Positions 46,396 through 57,015 of a stretch of DNA of 64,000 bases are shown here, in pieces. The notes beneath the pieces are model-generated. The model worked only from the letters and a program-made list of their open reading frames with translations, did not search any database and was not told the DNA's origin. The translations under genes were made by a program, and so were the position numbers. Source of the DNA: Aselliscus stoliczkanus (taxonomy: Eukaryota; Chordata; Mammalia; Chiroptera; Hipposideridae); contig CM066730.1 of assembly GCA_033961575.1 (NCBI GenBank), positions 158,933,523 to 158,997,522 on the forward strand. The letters are read 5' to 3'. Position 1 is the first letter of the stretch. Every line of letters begins with the position of its first letter.

Positions 46396-47264
46396 ATCAG
46401 GATTATGTAGGCAGGCACACAAGCCCCACAGGGAAATTACTGGCCTGGGCTAGTCCACCTGCCCAGCAGCTCTGAGTGACACATGGGCTCTTTGAGTCCA
46501 AGACTTCCAGGAGCAGGTTGGAGGATGGTGTGCCTCTGTTTCGTACAAGAAATGCCATGTGCCTGGCTGAAAGGTGGGATTGGTTTGGGGACACAGCCCG
46601 TATTAAGGGGGAATAGAGAGCAGCTAGGATCAGGGGGCAGAGTAGGTGCGAGGCTGACCTCCAAGGAGGGCCTTCCCAAGGCTCCCGCGAGGCTTGGTCC
46701 AGCTGGCAGAGGGAAGGAGGCAGCGCTTGTGACCTCCCACTGCTTCGTGTCACTCTGCACATTTTCAAAGGCTGAGGTCCCTGGGAAGCACAAAGCTCGG
46801 TGCAACCTCTTTGATCCAAAGAGGGGAGACCATGTCGATTTCAGCCACGGACCTTTGACTTGTGAGGGACATTGGCCCTGGATCAAAGCAGACCACATGG
46901 GGAAGGAACAGGGTTCAGATGTGCTGGGGGCTGAGAGGCAGGTGGTGGAAAGAAAGCAGCCCGAGCAAAAACTGCCTGGCCTCTGAGGATCCAGCCAAAC
47001 ACTGCAGGCTGCCACCAGACCCAGAGAAGCGGGCCTTTGCTCTGCAGAAGCTTGGCCTGCAAGTGCCGAGCTGCATTCCAAATGTCCTGGCCCCGGGGGA
47101 GGAACCTGCAGAATGTGAAACAGAAAGGCATGGAGTCAGACAGGCCTAAGTGCAGCTCGGAGCTGTGGGCTGCCAGTGTGCTGCTAAACCTCTCTGAGTT
47201 TTAACAGGGGAGGCAAGCCACAGCCTTACAGTGTTCATTGCTTACTGGTTTGTTCATTTGGGTT
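46396..47264. other. GC-rich unassigned intron with long opposed open frames
   Basis: A 214-codon - strand frame (46437-47081) and a 167-codon + strand frame (46483-46986) overlap. Neither has a motif, signal peptide or splice context, and the sequence is GC-rich and stop-poor. Treated as non-coding. Confidence 0.4.
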
Positions 47265-48770
47265 TCAACAACTTTTTTTTGTGTGAAGATTTTATTGGGG
47301 AATTGGGGGAGGGGAACAGCGTTGGGGAATCGGGGAAGGGGAACAGACAAATTGCTGTCCTTTTGTTCTTCAGTCTAGTTGTAGAGGACATTGCTTCACT
47401 GGCCCATGTTGGTATTGTGATCATTGCACTCTTCCCGGATGAGGCAGATTGCTCACCGGCCTCTGGACGGCCACTCACAGTGGCTCTTGGCAGCTCTCAC
47501 TGGCTGCCAGCTGCTCACACTGGCTGCTGGCCACTCACTGTAGCCTATGGCAGCCCACTGCAGCAGGGGCTGCAGCTATGCCATCCCTGGGGACTCACAG
47601 CACCCAGCTCCAAATGGAGCTGTTGTTCACCATCTTAGCTGTAGAGGACAGTGTCACTGGCCCTTATATGTGGGATCCAAACCAGGGCCGCTGGCATCCC
47701 AAGCCAGCTCTTAACCAATGCGCCACTCGGCCGGCCCTCAACAACTTTTTATTGAGTGCCTACTATGTGCCAGACAGTTACTGATTCAGTCATTATGGAT
47801 TGATTGCCTGTTAAGTGCCAGATATTGTTCAAGATACAAAGCATTACTGTGATGAATGAGTCAGACCAAATTCTATGATCCCATGGAATCATGGGAGGCA
47901 GAAGACAGATAAAAACGAAATAAATGTGTTTCAGATCATGATAGGTGCTGGGAGGGAAATAAAGTAGCGAGTGACAAGGAAGGCTTACTTTAGATGGCAC
48001 TGTCAGGGGAGGACTGTTTGAGGTGACATTGGAACTGAGTCCTGAATGACAAGGAGACTGTTATGTGAAGACCTTGGGAAGGGCATTCCTAACAAAAGGA
48101 ACAGCAGGTGCAAAGGCCCTGAGGCAGGAAAGAACTTGACGTGTCAAGGAACAGAAAATAGGTCCATGTGGCAAAGTGGACAGGGGGTGGATAGGGCAGG
48201 GCTGTGGTGAAGCTGAGCAAGGAGTTTGGGTTTGGTTCTAAGTTCAGGAGGGTGCCAGGGGAGAGTTTGAAGCAGAGCTATGGTGCAGTTTAAGCTAATG
48301 ATTTAAAAGACCACCCTGGATGCTAGAAGGGAGAGGGGTTGCAGGAGGCACTAACTACCTGGAGACCAGTTAGGAGGCAGGAGTTGCAGGCATGCAGGCT
48401 GGAGATGATGTGTCTTGGTGGAGGGTGGCCATGGTAGGGATGGACGGGAGGGCCTACATTGGGGCGGAGGTTTGGGGCCATGGCTGACAGCCCTGATGAT
48501 GGATTGGATGTAGGTGCTGATGGAATGAAGGGTGAAAGTTGACTCCTAGGCTCTTTCTGGAGTGCTGGTCAGCTGCAGATACCAGTGACCAAGGCAGGGA
48601 TGACCAGGACAGGGAGCAGGATGTGTGTCCCTGGAGAATCAAGAGAGTGCCTTTTGTCCAGGAAAATTTGAGATGCCTGTGATATTCATACTGTGGAAGG
48701 GGACTGTTCTGAGCTAGAAGGAGATTGGGAGGGGGATAAGGGACCCTAAGGTGGAGGCTGTAGACAGCAA
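47265..48770 (-). mobile_element. L2 LINE, antisense, split by a SINE
   Basis: TCAACAACTTTTTATTGAGT, GTGCCAGATATTGTTCAAG, AACGAAATAAATGTG, GGTGACATTGGAACTGAGTC, GCAAAGGCCCTGAGGCAGGA, AGAAATGAGGG-type and GATGATGGATTGGATG follow the antisense L2 order. The left end is opened by the 460-bp SINE. Confidence 0.75.
47278..47737 (-). mobile_element. Long tRNA-derived SINE, antisense
   Basis: 460 bp flanked by a 13-bp duplication TCAACAACTTTTT (47265-47277 and 47738-47750). On the - strand the head is GGGCCGGCCGAGTGGCGCAT with GTTTGGATCCCAC. The 5'-to-3' tail shows CCCCAATTCCCCAATAAAAT. It is close in structure to the 6467-6892 copy. Confidence 0.88.
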
Positions 48771-48958
48771 AGGGGGGTCTGGGCACTGCCCGCTGGGCCC
48801 CATTGTGCTGATGAAATTAACGCATAGAAAGCATCAAATACCATGGCAGGTGCAGTGTGGACCTTGAGTGCCTCTGAGCATGGGACTTTAGCATGGACCA
48901 CAGCTCCCAGAAACTCCTAACCACGGGGTTCCTAATGCCACAGGAATCATTAGTCTGT
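48771..48958. other. Unassigned intron
   Basis: Nothing recognised. Confidence 0.35.
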
Positions 48959-48959
48959 C

Positions 48960-49480
48960 TCTTCATCATCATTGTAGCAGCACCGTTCCAAGCATGGCTC
49001 TGGAGTCCCAGCACCTAGATTCAAATCCTAGCCTTGCTACTCACACCCATTACCTGAGTGGATGTTGGGCTAGTCACTCAGCCTCTCTGTGCCCCAGCTT
49101 TCTAACCTGTAAGTGAGACTAATAAGAGTACGTAACACATAAGATGGAGTGAGGCTCGAGCTGGTAAATGGGACGCACACAGGAGAGGGCCTTCTGCATA
49201 GTAATGACTTGATGAGAGCTAGCTACGGTTGTGATTCTGACTGCCATGGCCACGACTGGCTGGCAGTTATCACGCACTGTGTGCCAGACCCTGCATCATC
49301 TAATTTAATCCTCACAGAAACCCTGGGAGGTTAAGATATTGTTAGTCCTTAATACAGGTGAGGGAACTTAGGCCCAGAGAGGTGAGGTATTTGGCCTGTG
49401 ATCACACAGCTAGAGGGTGGTGGGGCCAGGATTCCAGCTGAGTCCGTGTGCCTTCCAGCCATGATCTTGCCCTCCACTGT
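48960..49480. repeat. MIR sense then MIR antisense
   Basis: 48965-49190: TTCAAATCCTAGCCTTGCTA, GGGCTAGTCACTCAGCCTCT. 49265-49460: TATCACGCACTGTGTGCCAG, AATTTAATCCTCACAGAAAC and TGATCACACAGCTAGAGGG. Confidence 0.75.
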
Positions 49481-50000
49481 CTACTGTGAGCAAGGGCAAT
49501 GGCCTGTGACCCGTGACAGGGGACTCGTGATGACACCGTGACTTCTGCAGCTCCTCCAGCGTGGTGGTCCAGGGCCTGAGAGCTTGGTCCTCTCGTAGGT
49601 GCAGCCTCTACTCAGGCCCACCTGGCCAGGCACGGCCTGGTCTCCTGTGCTTCCCGCTTGGCCTCTCTCTAATTTGCCCCACAGCTCTTTAGGAGAGAAG
49701 CCTGAGGGAAAGGGCCTGAGCCATTCTGCTGCGTTAATGCTGCTTCAGGGAGGGGCCAGGGCTGCTTTCATTCTTAGGAGGAATTCGAACTCGAGACTCA
49801 TCCCTCTCCAGCTGGGCATGGGTAGCTGGGCTCAGACTTAGAGGCCGCACAGAGCCTCAGGCACCTCAGGCAGAGGAGAGGGAGCAGAAGGAGGCTTCTC
49901 ACACCTGCAAACCCCTCTCTAGGGCCTGGTGCTGCCAGGAGGCTGCTCTAGCCCATGTCAGGAAAGGCAGTACAGCCACCGAGGCCTGAGGCAGGACAAT
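49481..50000. other. Unassigned intron
   Basis: Nothing recognised. Confidence 0.4.
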
Positions 50001-50004
50001 AGGT

Positions 50005-50240
50005 GGGTAATGGTGTGGGCCTGGAGTCTGTGTCCTGGATTCAAACCCTGCCTCCAACGTTTAGTAGCCGTGTGACCGCAGGCAAGTTTCCTCATCTGTA
50101 CAGTGTGGTTGATACACTACTGATTTCTTCAAGCAGTTTGAGGACTAAGTGAGAAAGTGCAAGTGAAGCATTTAGGACAATGCCTGGCCTCTAACGAAAG
50201 CTCAACGAAGAATAGTTGTATAGCCAAATACCGTGCCTGG
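50005..50240 (+). repeat. MIR, sense
   Basis: TAGTAGCCGTGTGACCGCAG, GCAAGTTTCCTCATCTGTAC and AAGTGAAGCATTTAGGACAA follow MIR. Confidence 0.75.
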
Positions 50241-50289
50241 TCTGCATCGCCTCAGGAGGCTCCCTGGGTGGCAGTACGGTAGGTGCCCC

Positions 50290-50722
50290 CTCAGCTGCAG
50301 TTTTGCTTTCCCTGGTGTCAGTTACCTGTCACAACTGCAGTCTGAAAATAGTAAATGGAAAATTCCAGAAATGAACCATTCTTACATTTTACATTGCGCC
50401 GGTCCTGAGCACCTCACTTCATCTCATCACTTAGGCACTGATCATCACAAGCAGAAGAAGGGTGTGTACGGTACAATCAGATATTCTGAGGGAGCAAGAG
50501 AGACCACATTCACATACTTTTTATTACAGTATATTGTGCGAATTGTTCCATTTTATTATTAGTTATTGTTAATCTCTTACTGTGCCAAATTTATAAATTA
50601 AACTTTAACATAGGTATAGAAAAGAAAAAACAGTATATATACTGGTTTGCTACTATCCATGGTTTCAGGCATCCACTGGGGGTCTTGGACCATATCTCCC
50701 GGGGATAAGGGGAGACTACTAT
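50290..50722 (+). mobile_element. Tigger/pogo-type DNA transposon relic
   Basis: AACTGCAGTCTGAAAATAGT, AAATGGAAAATTCCAGAAAT and CTACTATCCATGGTTTCAGG, GTCTTGGACCATATCTCCC, GGGATAAGGGGAGACTAC are the two ends of a Tigger-family element. About 430 bp remain, so it is non-autonomous or internally deleted. Confidence 0.75.
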
Positions 50723-51700
50723 ATCTTTGTGAGGAGTCTAGGGGTGGCAGAAATGGCGATTCTCATAGGCAATTAGTAATTTCTTAATTTTAAGAAGGGG
50801 AGTGCTTGATAAAGCCAAGGATAAAGGCACCAAACCCTGAGCCCCCCAGAAGAGGGGACTGACGAGGTTAAGCAGACCGTTGCAGCCCCAACAGGGACAC
50901 TCAGCTACAGAGTACAAGTAAAGGGGGAGCACTGTGGCTTTGGGGCACTCGTGCCCTGCCTCTGTCAGTCTTGCACTTGAGTTGTAAGATGGCCTAATGG
51001 GATTTTTATTTCCTCAGGGGCTCAGGAGCCCAGTGGGGGCAGGATATGGACAGAAGCCCAGTGCTGAGGACCCCAAAGCTTCCAGGCAGCCAAGAGTATG
51101 CCCTGGATTTGAAGGTGGGGGGAATACGATGCTGGTTCCCGCATCCCTCCCTGCAATGTGTGAATCATCGGAGAGTCCACAGACATCCAACAGGGCTGAA
51201 GGAGAGTTCTCTAAAATTATAGTTAATTGAAGAAATTTCAGCGAAACTTCAAGTCGATCATAAATAAAGTCATAAACTTGGAAAGGCAACTATCAGCTTA
51301 ACACAGCTGCACCTTCGAATACCATGGCTTAATGGCAGTGCAGAATGCCCATTGCCAGAGAAAGTGTAAATTAATATTTTAGGACTGTGGTGTCAGCTGA
51401 AGGTTATACTTTATGACTCTGAAGTTGTAACTATGAAATATGATGCCTTATTTAAAGTGTGAGAAAATCTCCGAACAACTTTTACAGCATCTTCAATCAA
51501 AACAGGACAGTGCAGGAACCAGGGTGTCAGAGGACCATGAGAGGCAGGGATGACGCAAATGGCCAAGGTGCTGTCTTTGGGGTAGACTGCTGCTGGCTCT
51601 GGCCAGAGGGCCTCACGCTCCTAAGCCCTCAGCTCCAGAACAGTCTGAGAGCCATTGACTAAAACTGATAAGCCTGAAGATCTCAGGATGACTTATCAAA
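50723..51700. other. Unassigned intron
   Basis: No named repeat or exon. The 51200-51450 segment is AT-rich. Confidence 0.35.
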
Positions 51701-51704
51701 CTGC

Positions 51705-52360
51705 TATCATCAAGCAGGGTGGTGTGATGTCGTAGAAGAGACCACAGTCCTGGTACTAGAGAAACTAAGCTGGAATCCTGACTTGGCCACCTACTGTGTG
51801 AGCTTAGGAAAGTTACTCACCCTCTCTGAGCTTCAGTTTCCTGGTTTATTTGTTCAAAAGATATTTATTGACTGCCTGCTATTTACCAAGAAATATGGTA
51901 GTTGCTGGAGACAGACAGACACGGCCACTGCCCTCATGGATACTGTCTGGACATTAAGTAAATGACATAATTGATTAATTATGGGAAATTATGTGGTGCT
52001 CTGAAGATGTATGATGGGGGGAAAGGGAGGAGTATTATGTTTCCATAAAAATCCTTGAGGAAGTGTCACTTAAACTGGGGCCTAAAGGCTGAGAAGAGGC
52101 CAGCCAGGCCCAATGAGATAAGGAAGAAGTTTCCAGAAAGAGAAAACAGCACTTTCAAAGGTCCTGGGACAGGGAAATGCTTGGCCTTGTAAGGTCCTTG
52201 TCAGCCATGGGATATTCCACTTTATCCTGATGGTGGGGCTTACTGAAGATTCGTGCAGAGAAGAGGGCCTTCCGGGGTCACTGGGGCCCCCGTGAAGAAT
52301 GGGCGGGTGGAATGGGAGGGAGGCCCCGTGGCCGGGGTGACGTGGAGAGCGGCTGGTTTA
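51705..52360. repeat. MIR sense then L2 antisense
   Basis: 51740-51850: CTGGAATCCTGACTTGGCCA and CTTAGGAAAGTTACTCACCC. 51850-52360: AAAGATATTTATTGACTGCC, CACTGCCCTCATGGATACTG, GTTTCCAGAAAGAGAAAACA and TGCAGAGAAGAGGGCC. Confidence 0.7.
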
Positions 52361-52683
52361 GAGCAGTAGTGAAGATCAAAGCCACTTAGGAGCACGGCCC
52401 AGATTCAGCCACAGGCTGGCTGCAGGGAGTGAGGATGTCCCCAGCCCCTGGCATGAGGCGCTGGCTGAACAGTGCTGACACGCTCCCAGACGGGCGCCTC
52501 GGGAGGAAGGCCGGGTTTCGTGGGAGGAGAGGGTGAGGAGGGTCTTGGTGGGCTTGAGGTTGAGAACACGTAGGATATCTAGTTGGGTTTCTAAGAGCGA
52601 AACTAGGCAGGAGGCTGTGGGGTCATTTTCCTTCCCCCAAGACCTACTTCCTCTCTGGCATTCCCAGCTGCTGGGTTGTCCAT
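52361..52683. other. Unassigned intron
   Basis: GC-rich. Nothing recognised. Confidence 0.35.
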
Positions 52684-53222
52684 CTAGATGCCACATGTCC
52701 ACTTCTCCATGCACAGGGCTGGATCTAGATGCCACAGTGTCCACTTCTCCATGCACAGGGCTGGATCTAGATGCCACAGTGTCCACTTCTCCATGCACAG
52801 GGCTGGGTCTAGATGCCACGTGTCCACTTCTCCATGCACAGGGCTGGGTCTAGATGCCACGTGTCCACTTCTCCATGCACAGGGCTGGGTCTAGATGCCA
52901 CAGTGTCCACTTCTCCATGCACAGGGCTGGATCTAGATGCCACGTGTCCACTTCTCCATGCACAGGGCTGGGTCTAGATGCCACAGTGTCCACTTCTCCA
53001 TGCACAGGGCTGGATCTAGATGCCACGTGTCCACTTCTCCATGCACAGGGCTGGATCTAGATGCCACGTGTCCACTTCTCCATGCACAGGGCTGGGTCTA
53101 GATGCCACAGTGTCCACTTCTCCATGCACAGGGCTGGGTCTAGATGCCACGTGTCCGCTTCTCCATGCATAGGGCTGGATCTAGATGCCACAGTGTCCAC
53201 TTCTCCATACACACGGCAGGGG
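52684..53222 (+). repeat. 41/42-bp minisatellite, 13 copies, E-box variants
   Basis: Unit: CTAGATGCCAC, then GTGTCC or AGTGTCC, then ACTTCTCCATGCACAGGGCT and GGAT or GGGT. Unit starts are 52684, 52725, 52767, 52809, 52850, 52891, 52933, 52974, 53016, 53057, 53098, 53140 and 53181, with spacing of 41 or 42 bp. The 41-bp form creates CACGTG (CACATG in the first unit); the 42-bp form has CACAGTG. TCTAGA recurs in every unit. The lengths are not multiples of three, and the open frames are repeats only. Confidence 0.95.
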
Positions 53223-53860
53223 CGTGCTCAGTCCCCAGAAGCTGAGTCCCTGCTCTCCTGACACCACTCTCACTGTCTCCACCCCAGGAGTCCGCCTCCC
53301 GCCCCATTGCTCTTTCTCAGCCTCCTCTCAGGTGCCCTTGCTTCTGCCTGCTGCTCATTAAGTGACACTGAAGAGCTGGCTCCCTCTTCGTGCTGCCGAC
53401 TCCAGCCTCACAGTCTCCAGGCTCCTCGTCCCTGGTCCTCTTGACTTTGCTCCAGGCCTATGGGCATGGCCGCCTGTTTATCCCTCCGGAGCTCGCACGC
53501 AGCCTGGGAGTAGGGAGGGCAGAGGAGAAGCTGCCATCGCTGTCCTGCCTCACTCACAGCCCTGTCGCCCTGTCAGAGACCTTGGCCGTGGCCCCTTTCC
53601 CTCCTCCTCTCCTTCACTGCCCACTCCCGGGTGGAGATCACGTCCTCTTGCTTTTACCTCAACCTGGCACTTGAGTTTCTTCTTTGCTCGCTTCTCTTCC
53701 CTCCCTCTGCCACTGCCACTAGTTCAGGCTTCCATGATAAGAACACCCTCGTCACTGTTCTTCTCACTGTGGCCTCCCAGCTTGCTACCCTCGCCACCTT
53801 CTAAACCAGAGCACCCATTCATCGTGCAGGGACCAGAGTCATCTTTCTAAAACAGGCCTG
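53223..53860. other. Unassigned intron, CT-rich
   Basis: C/T-rich with CTTCTCCCT words. It may hold diverged L2 near 53370-53700. No gene is seen. Confidence 0.35.
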
Positions 53861-54330
53861 GGCTTTCCCTGCTAAAAACCCTGCAATGGCTCCTGACACC
53901 TGCAGGGTAGAATTTAAACCTTAGCGTGACCGTCAGGCCTGTCTGAGCCGATCTCTGCCTCCCTTTCCGTGTGGACCCCACAGCTCGTCTCCTGCATTCT
54001 GCACTTTCGTGGTGGAAAGCTGGCCATTGCCCAGACACGCCACGCCCATCAGGCCTCCCTGCTTTCCAACACCCTATTTCCTCTGCAAGGAACCCCTTTC
54101 TTATTTCTCCCTCCAGCACACTCCTACTCCTTTCTCAGGGTTCAGACTAAGTGTCCCTTCTTTCACCATGACTTTCACAACTTCCATTGCAATCAAGATG
54201 AAGCCATTGTGTCTAGGGGGTGTAGACAGTTCCACCTAGTGTGGACAGAGCCAGTGCGGGGTTGGTGGGGATTGGCAGGCCCAGTGCTTTCTGGGAACAA
54301 CACTGACAAATCTCCCGCTTGCTGACTGGC
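53860..54330 (+). mobile_element. L2 LINE fragment, sense
   Basis: GGCTTTCCCTGCTAAAAACC, TGCAATGGCTCCTGACACC, GGTAGAATTTAAACCTTAG and CAGACTAAGTGTCCCTTC fit the L2 3' half. 54200-54330 is uncertain. Confidence 0.5.
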
Positions 54331-54600
54331 TCCTGTAGCTTATCTTTCTGGTAATGGTCACGGTGAAGTTATTATATCAGAAGCAGATTCTGGGACTCTG
54401 CCTCAGATGTCAGGCGTCATAGCCTCCTGCCAGAGAGGTACCCAGGCTGGAAATACTGTGCAATGTGATACAACAAATAAACAGCCTCGGCAAACTGGAT
54501 GTAAAGCCCTCCTTCCCGAAGCCTGGGCACCGACAGGAGGGGTAGCTAAGCAGGAAAGAGGATGAGGAGAAGGATAGAACCACAGCTCTTTCACGTGGCA
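54331..54600. other. Unassigned intron
   Basis: Nothing recognised. Confidence 0.35.
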
Positions 54601-55388
54601 TCAAAACCCTTCACAGTGCAGCCTTTAACTTCCTGCCCAGCCCAGCTCTGCCATCTCCGCTTTCCCTGGGAGTTCAGACAACCCTGACTAGGAAGTTCCC
54701 ACACACGCCACACTCACCCACCCACCTCGGCTGCCTTGCTCTTGCCGTTAAGGCCTCTCCCCTGAGGCCTGCCAGGCATTCAGCTCTCAGTTGAATTATA
54801 TCCTGCCAGCCTTGCCTTTAAAACGTAGCCAGGCTCTGAGTACCATCTCCCTGGTGACCCCTAGTCCAAACCACCACCATCTCTCACCTGGCTCATCGCG
54901 GCTCCCTGCTTCTTCCCTGACCCTCTCTCGTCTGCGGTCTACACAGCAGCTTGGGGGATTCTGTTAATACACAAATCAGATCATGTCATGCTCTACTCAG
55001 AATCCTCACTGGCTTCTCATTTCTCTCAAGTAAAAGCCCAAATCCTTTCAGTGGGGCCTTGTTCCCTGCATTCTCCTCTTTGCTTCCAAAGCCCCGGCCC
55101 CTCAGGTCCCTCGATGCTCTTCAACAGCAGTACTAGGCCCCTGTACACTGTCACCTGTGTGCCTGCTCTTCCCCCAGTTAGCCACATGGCTCTCCATCTC
55201 CGTCTTTCAGGTCTTTGCTTAAATGTCAACTTCTCAATGAGGCCCTTTCTGAAATGTCCATACCCTCACTCCCCACACAGGATGCTCTGATTCTCCTGCA
55301 TTTATCACTACCTCATTCACCACAGAGTTCCCTTATTCATCTTGGGTATTGTCTTTTTCTCTCTTACTGGAATGTAGGCTACATGAGG
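54601..55388 (+). mobile_element. L2 LINE, sense (left part; continues at 59511)
   Basis: CACCTGGCTCATCGCGGCTC, AGATCATGTCATGCTCTACT, CAGGTCTTTGCTTAAATGTC, AACTTCTCAATGAGGCCCTT, TTCTGAAATGTCCATACCC and TACTGGAATGTAGGCTACAT are in L2 order. The tail with CACCTAGAACAGAGC and AATAAACATTTG is at 59511-59625, after a nested L1. Confidence 0.8.
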
Positions 55389-55486
55389 GTAGGGATTTTT
55401 TAAAATAATTTTTTATTTTTCTATTACATTTGACATACGATAGTATATTACTTTCAGGTATACAACATAGTCATTAGATGTTTATA

Positions 55487-56059
55487 TGAGGTTAGACAAT
55501 TAAGTTTGCTAACTCATCCTAGAAAAAGTGCAACATACCTCACTGCTGAATATCACTATGGTCGCCTTTGAAGTACTCCCCTTGGGAAGCTATGCACCGA
55601 TGCCAGTGCCTAGTCCACCCTTCAAAGCAATTCTGGAACTCTTTTCCTGGAATGGCCATCAGAGCTGTTGTTGTATTACCCTTGATGTCCTGAATATCAT
55701 CAAAATGTCTTCCTTTCAATATGTCCTTTATCTTTGGGTAAAGAAAGAAGTCTTTGGGGACCAGATCAGGTGAGTAGGGAGGGTGTTCCAACAGTTATTT
55801 GTTTGCTGGCTAAAAACTCCCTCACAGACAGTGCCATGTGAGCTGGTGCATTGTGGTGATGCAAGAGCCATGAATTGTTGGTGAAAAGTTCAGGTCGTCT
55901 AACTTTCTCATGCAGCCTTTTCAGCACTTCCAAATAGTCAACTTGGTTAACTGTTTGTCCAGGTGGTGCAAGTTCATAATGAATAATCCCTCTGATATCA
56001 AAAAAAAAAGGTTAGCAATATCGTTGCATCAAGTTCTCAAACTTAATTGTCAGACCTTA
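55487..56059 (-). mobile_element. Internally deleted mariner with terminal repeats
   Basis: Terminal inverted repeats TGAGGTTAGACAATTAAGTT (left) and the reverse of AACTTAATTGTCAGACCTTA (right), flanked by TA (55485-55486, 56060-56061). It is 573 bp long. The - strand still codes for a mariner-type C-terminal piece (55540-55791) beginning HPPYSPDLVPKDFF. The N-terminal part of the transposase is missing, so it is not autonomous. Confidence 0.85.
55540..55791 (-). pseudogene. Mariner transposase C-terminal fragment
   Basis: An 83-codon frame with HPPYSPDLVPKDFFLYPKIK, a hallmark just before the last catalytic Asp of mariner transposases. It lacks the upstream catalytic Asp residues and the DNA-binding domain, so it is a remnant inside the 573-bp element. 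Confidence 0.8.
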
Positions 56060-56071
56060 TATATCTTATGA

Positions 56072-56094
56072 CGTGATCACCCCAATACATCTAT
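56072..56094 (+). mobile_element. Mariner hairpin second copy (see next entry for span)
   Basis: Placeholder with reversed coordinates; see the next entry for the correct span of this element. Confidence 0.05.
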
Positions 56095-56172
56095 TGGGTT
56101 GTCAGAAAAGTCATGATGTATTTTTTCTGTTTTTCATTGCAAAAATGCATCATGACTTTTCCGACAACCCAA
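56094..56172 (+). mobile_element. 79-bp mariner hairpin element, second copy
   Basis: TTGGGTTGTCAGAAAAGTCA on the left mirrors TGACTTTTCCGACAACCCAA on the right, with TA at both sides (56092-56093, 56173-56174). The same left-arm A (GTCAGAAAAG) and right-arm sequence are seen in the 42890 copy, so they share a source. It sits within the L1, 34 bp from the deleted mariner. Confidence 0.85.
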
Positions 56173-56699
56173 TAGTACCCATCTGACACCATACTTAGTT
56201 ATTACAATATTATGAACTATGTTCCCTATGCTGTACTTAATATCCCAATGACTATTTTGTCATTACCAGTTTGCGTCTCTTAATTTCTCCCATGAGGCAA
56301 CCATCAAAATGTTCTCTGTATTTATGAATTTGTTTCATTTTTGTTTGTTTATTTATTTTGGTTTTGAGACTGCACATACAAGTGAAATCATATGGTATTT
56401 GTCTTTTTCTGTCTGATTTATTTCATTCAGTATGATATCCTCTAGGTCCATCCATGTTGTTGCAGATAGCAAGATTTCATTCATTTTAATGGCTAAGTAA
56501 TATTCCATTGTACATATGTACTACTTCTTTATCAATTCATCTATTAATGGACACTTAGATTGTTTCCATATCTTAGCTATTGTAAATAATGCAGCAGTGA
56601 ATAGATGGATGCATATGTCTTTTTGAATTAGTGTTCAGAGTCTTTGGATGAATACCCAGAAGTGAAATTACTGGATCATTCTTTTTCTCTTGTTAGAGC

Positions 56700-56968
56700 C
56701 TTTGTTTAAAAGTCTATTTTGCATTGTATGAGTATTGCTACCCCAGCTTTTTATTTTCATTTCCATTTTAATGAAATGTCTTTTTCCATCTCTTTACTTT
56801 CAGGCTGTGTGTGTTTTTCGATCTGATGTCAGTCTCTTGTAGGCAGTGTATATAAGGGTCTTGTTTTCTTATACATTTAGCCACCTCATATCTTTTGATT
56901 GGGACATCTAACCTATTTACATTTACAGTAATTGTTGATAGATATGTAGATATTGCCATTTTATTCAT
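56700..56968 (-). pseudogene. L1 ORF2 N-terminal stub
   Basis: The ORF2 endonuclease start is seen: TITVNVNRLDVPIKRYEVAK and DPYIHCLQETDIRSKNTHSL. It breaks off after about 66 codons in frame, with more diverged codons to about 56700. No reverse transcriptase region exists. The domain is too short for activity. Confidence 0.7.
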
Positions 56969-57015
56969 ATTTTTTTATCTTTTTCTTTTTCTTAAAGAAG
57001 TCCCTCTAATATTTC

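Noticed and set aside
52376..53261. Repetitive peptide frames in the 41/42-bp array.
   Set aside because: Unit lengths of 41 and 42 bp break any single frame; the peptides are shadows of the repeats.
55540..55791. Active mariner transposase gene.
   Set aside because: Only the C-terminal part is present; catalytic and DNA-binding regions are missing.
56094..56172. A feature row with reversed coordinates (56094-56072) in the feature list.
   Set aside because: It is a slip for the second mariner hairpin; the correct span is 56094-56172 in the next row, and the reversed row should be ignored.
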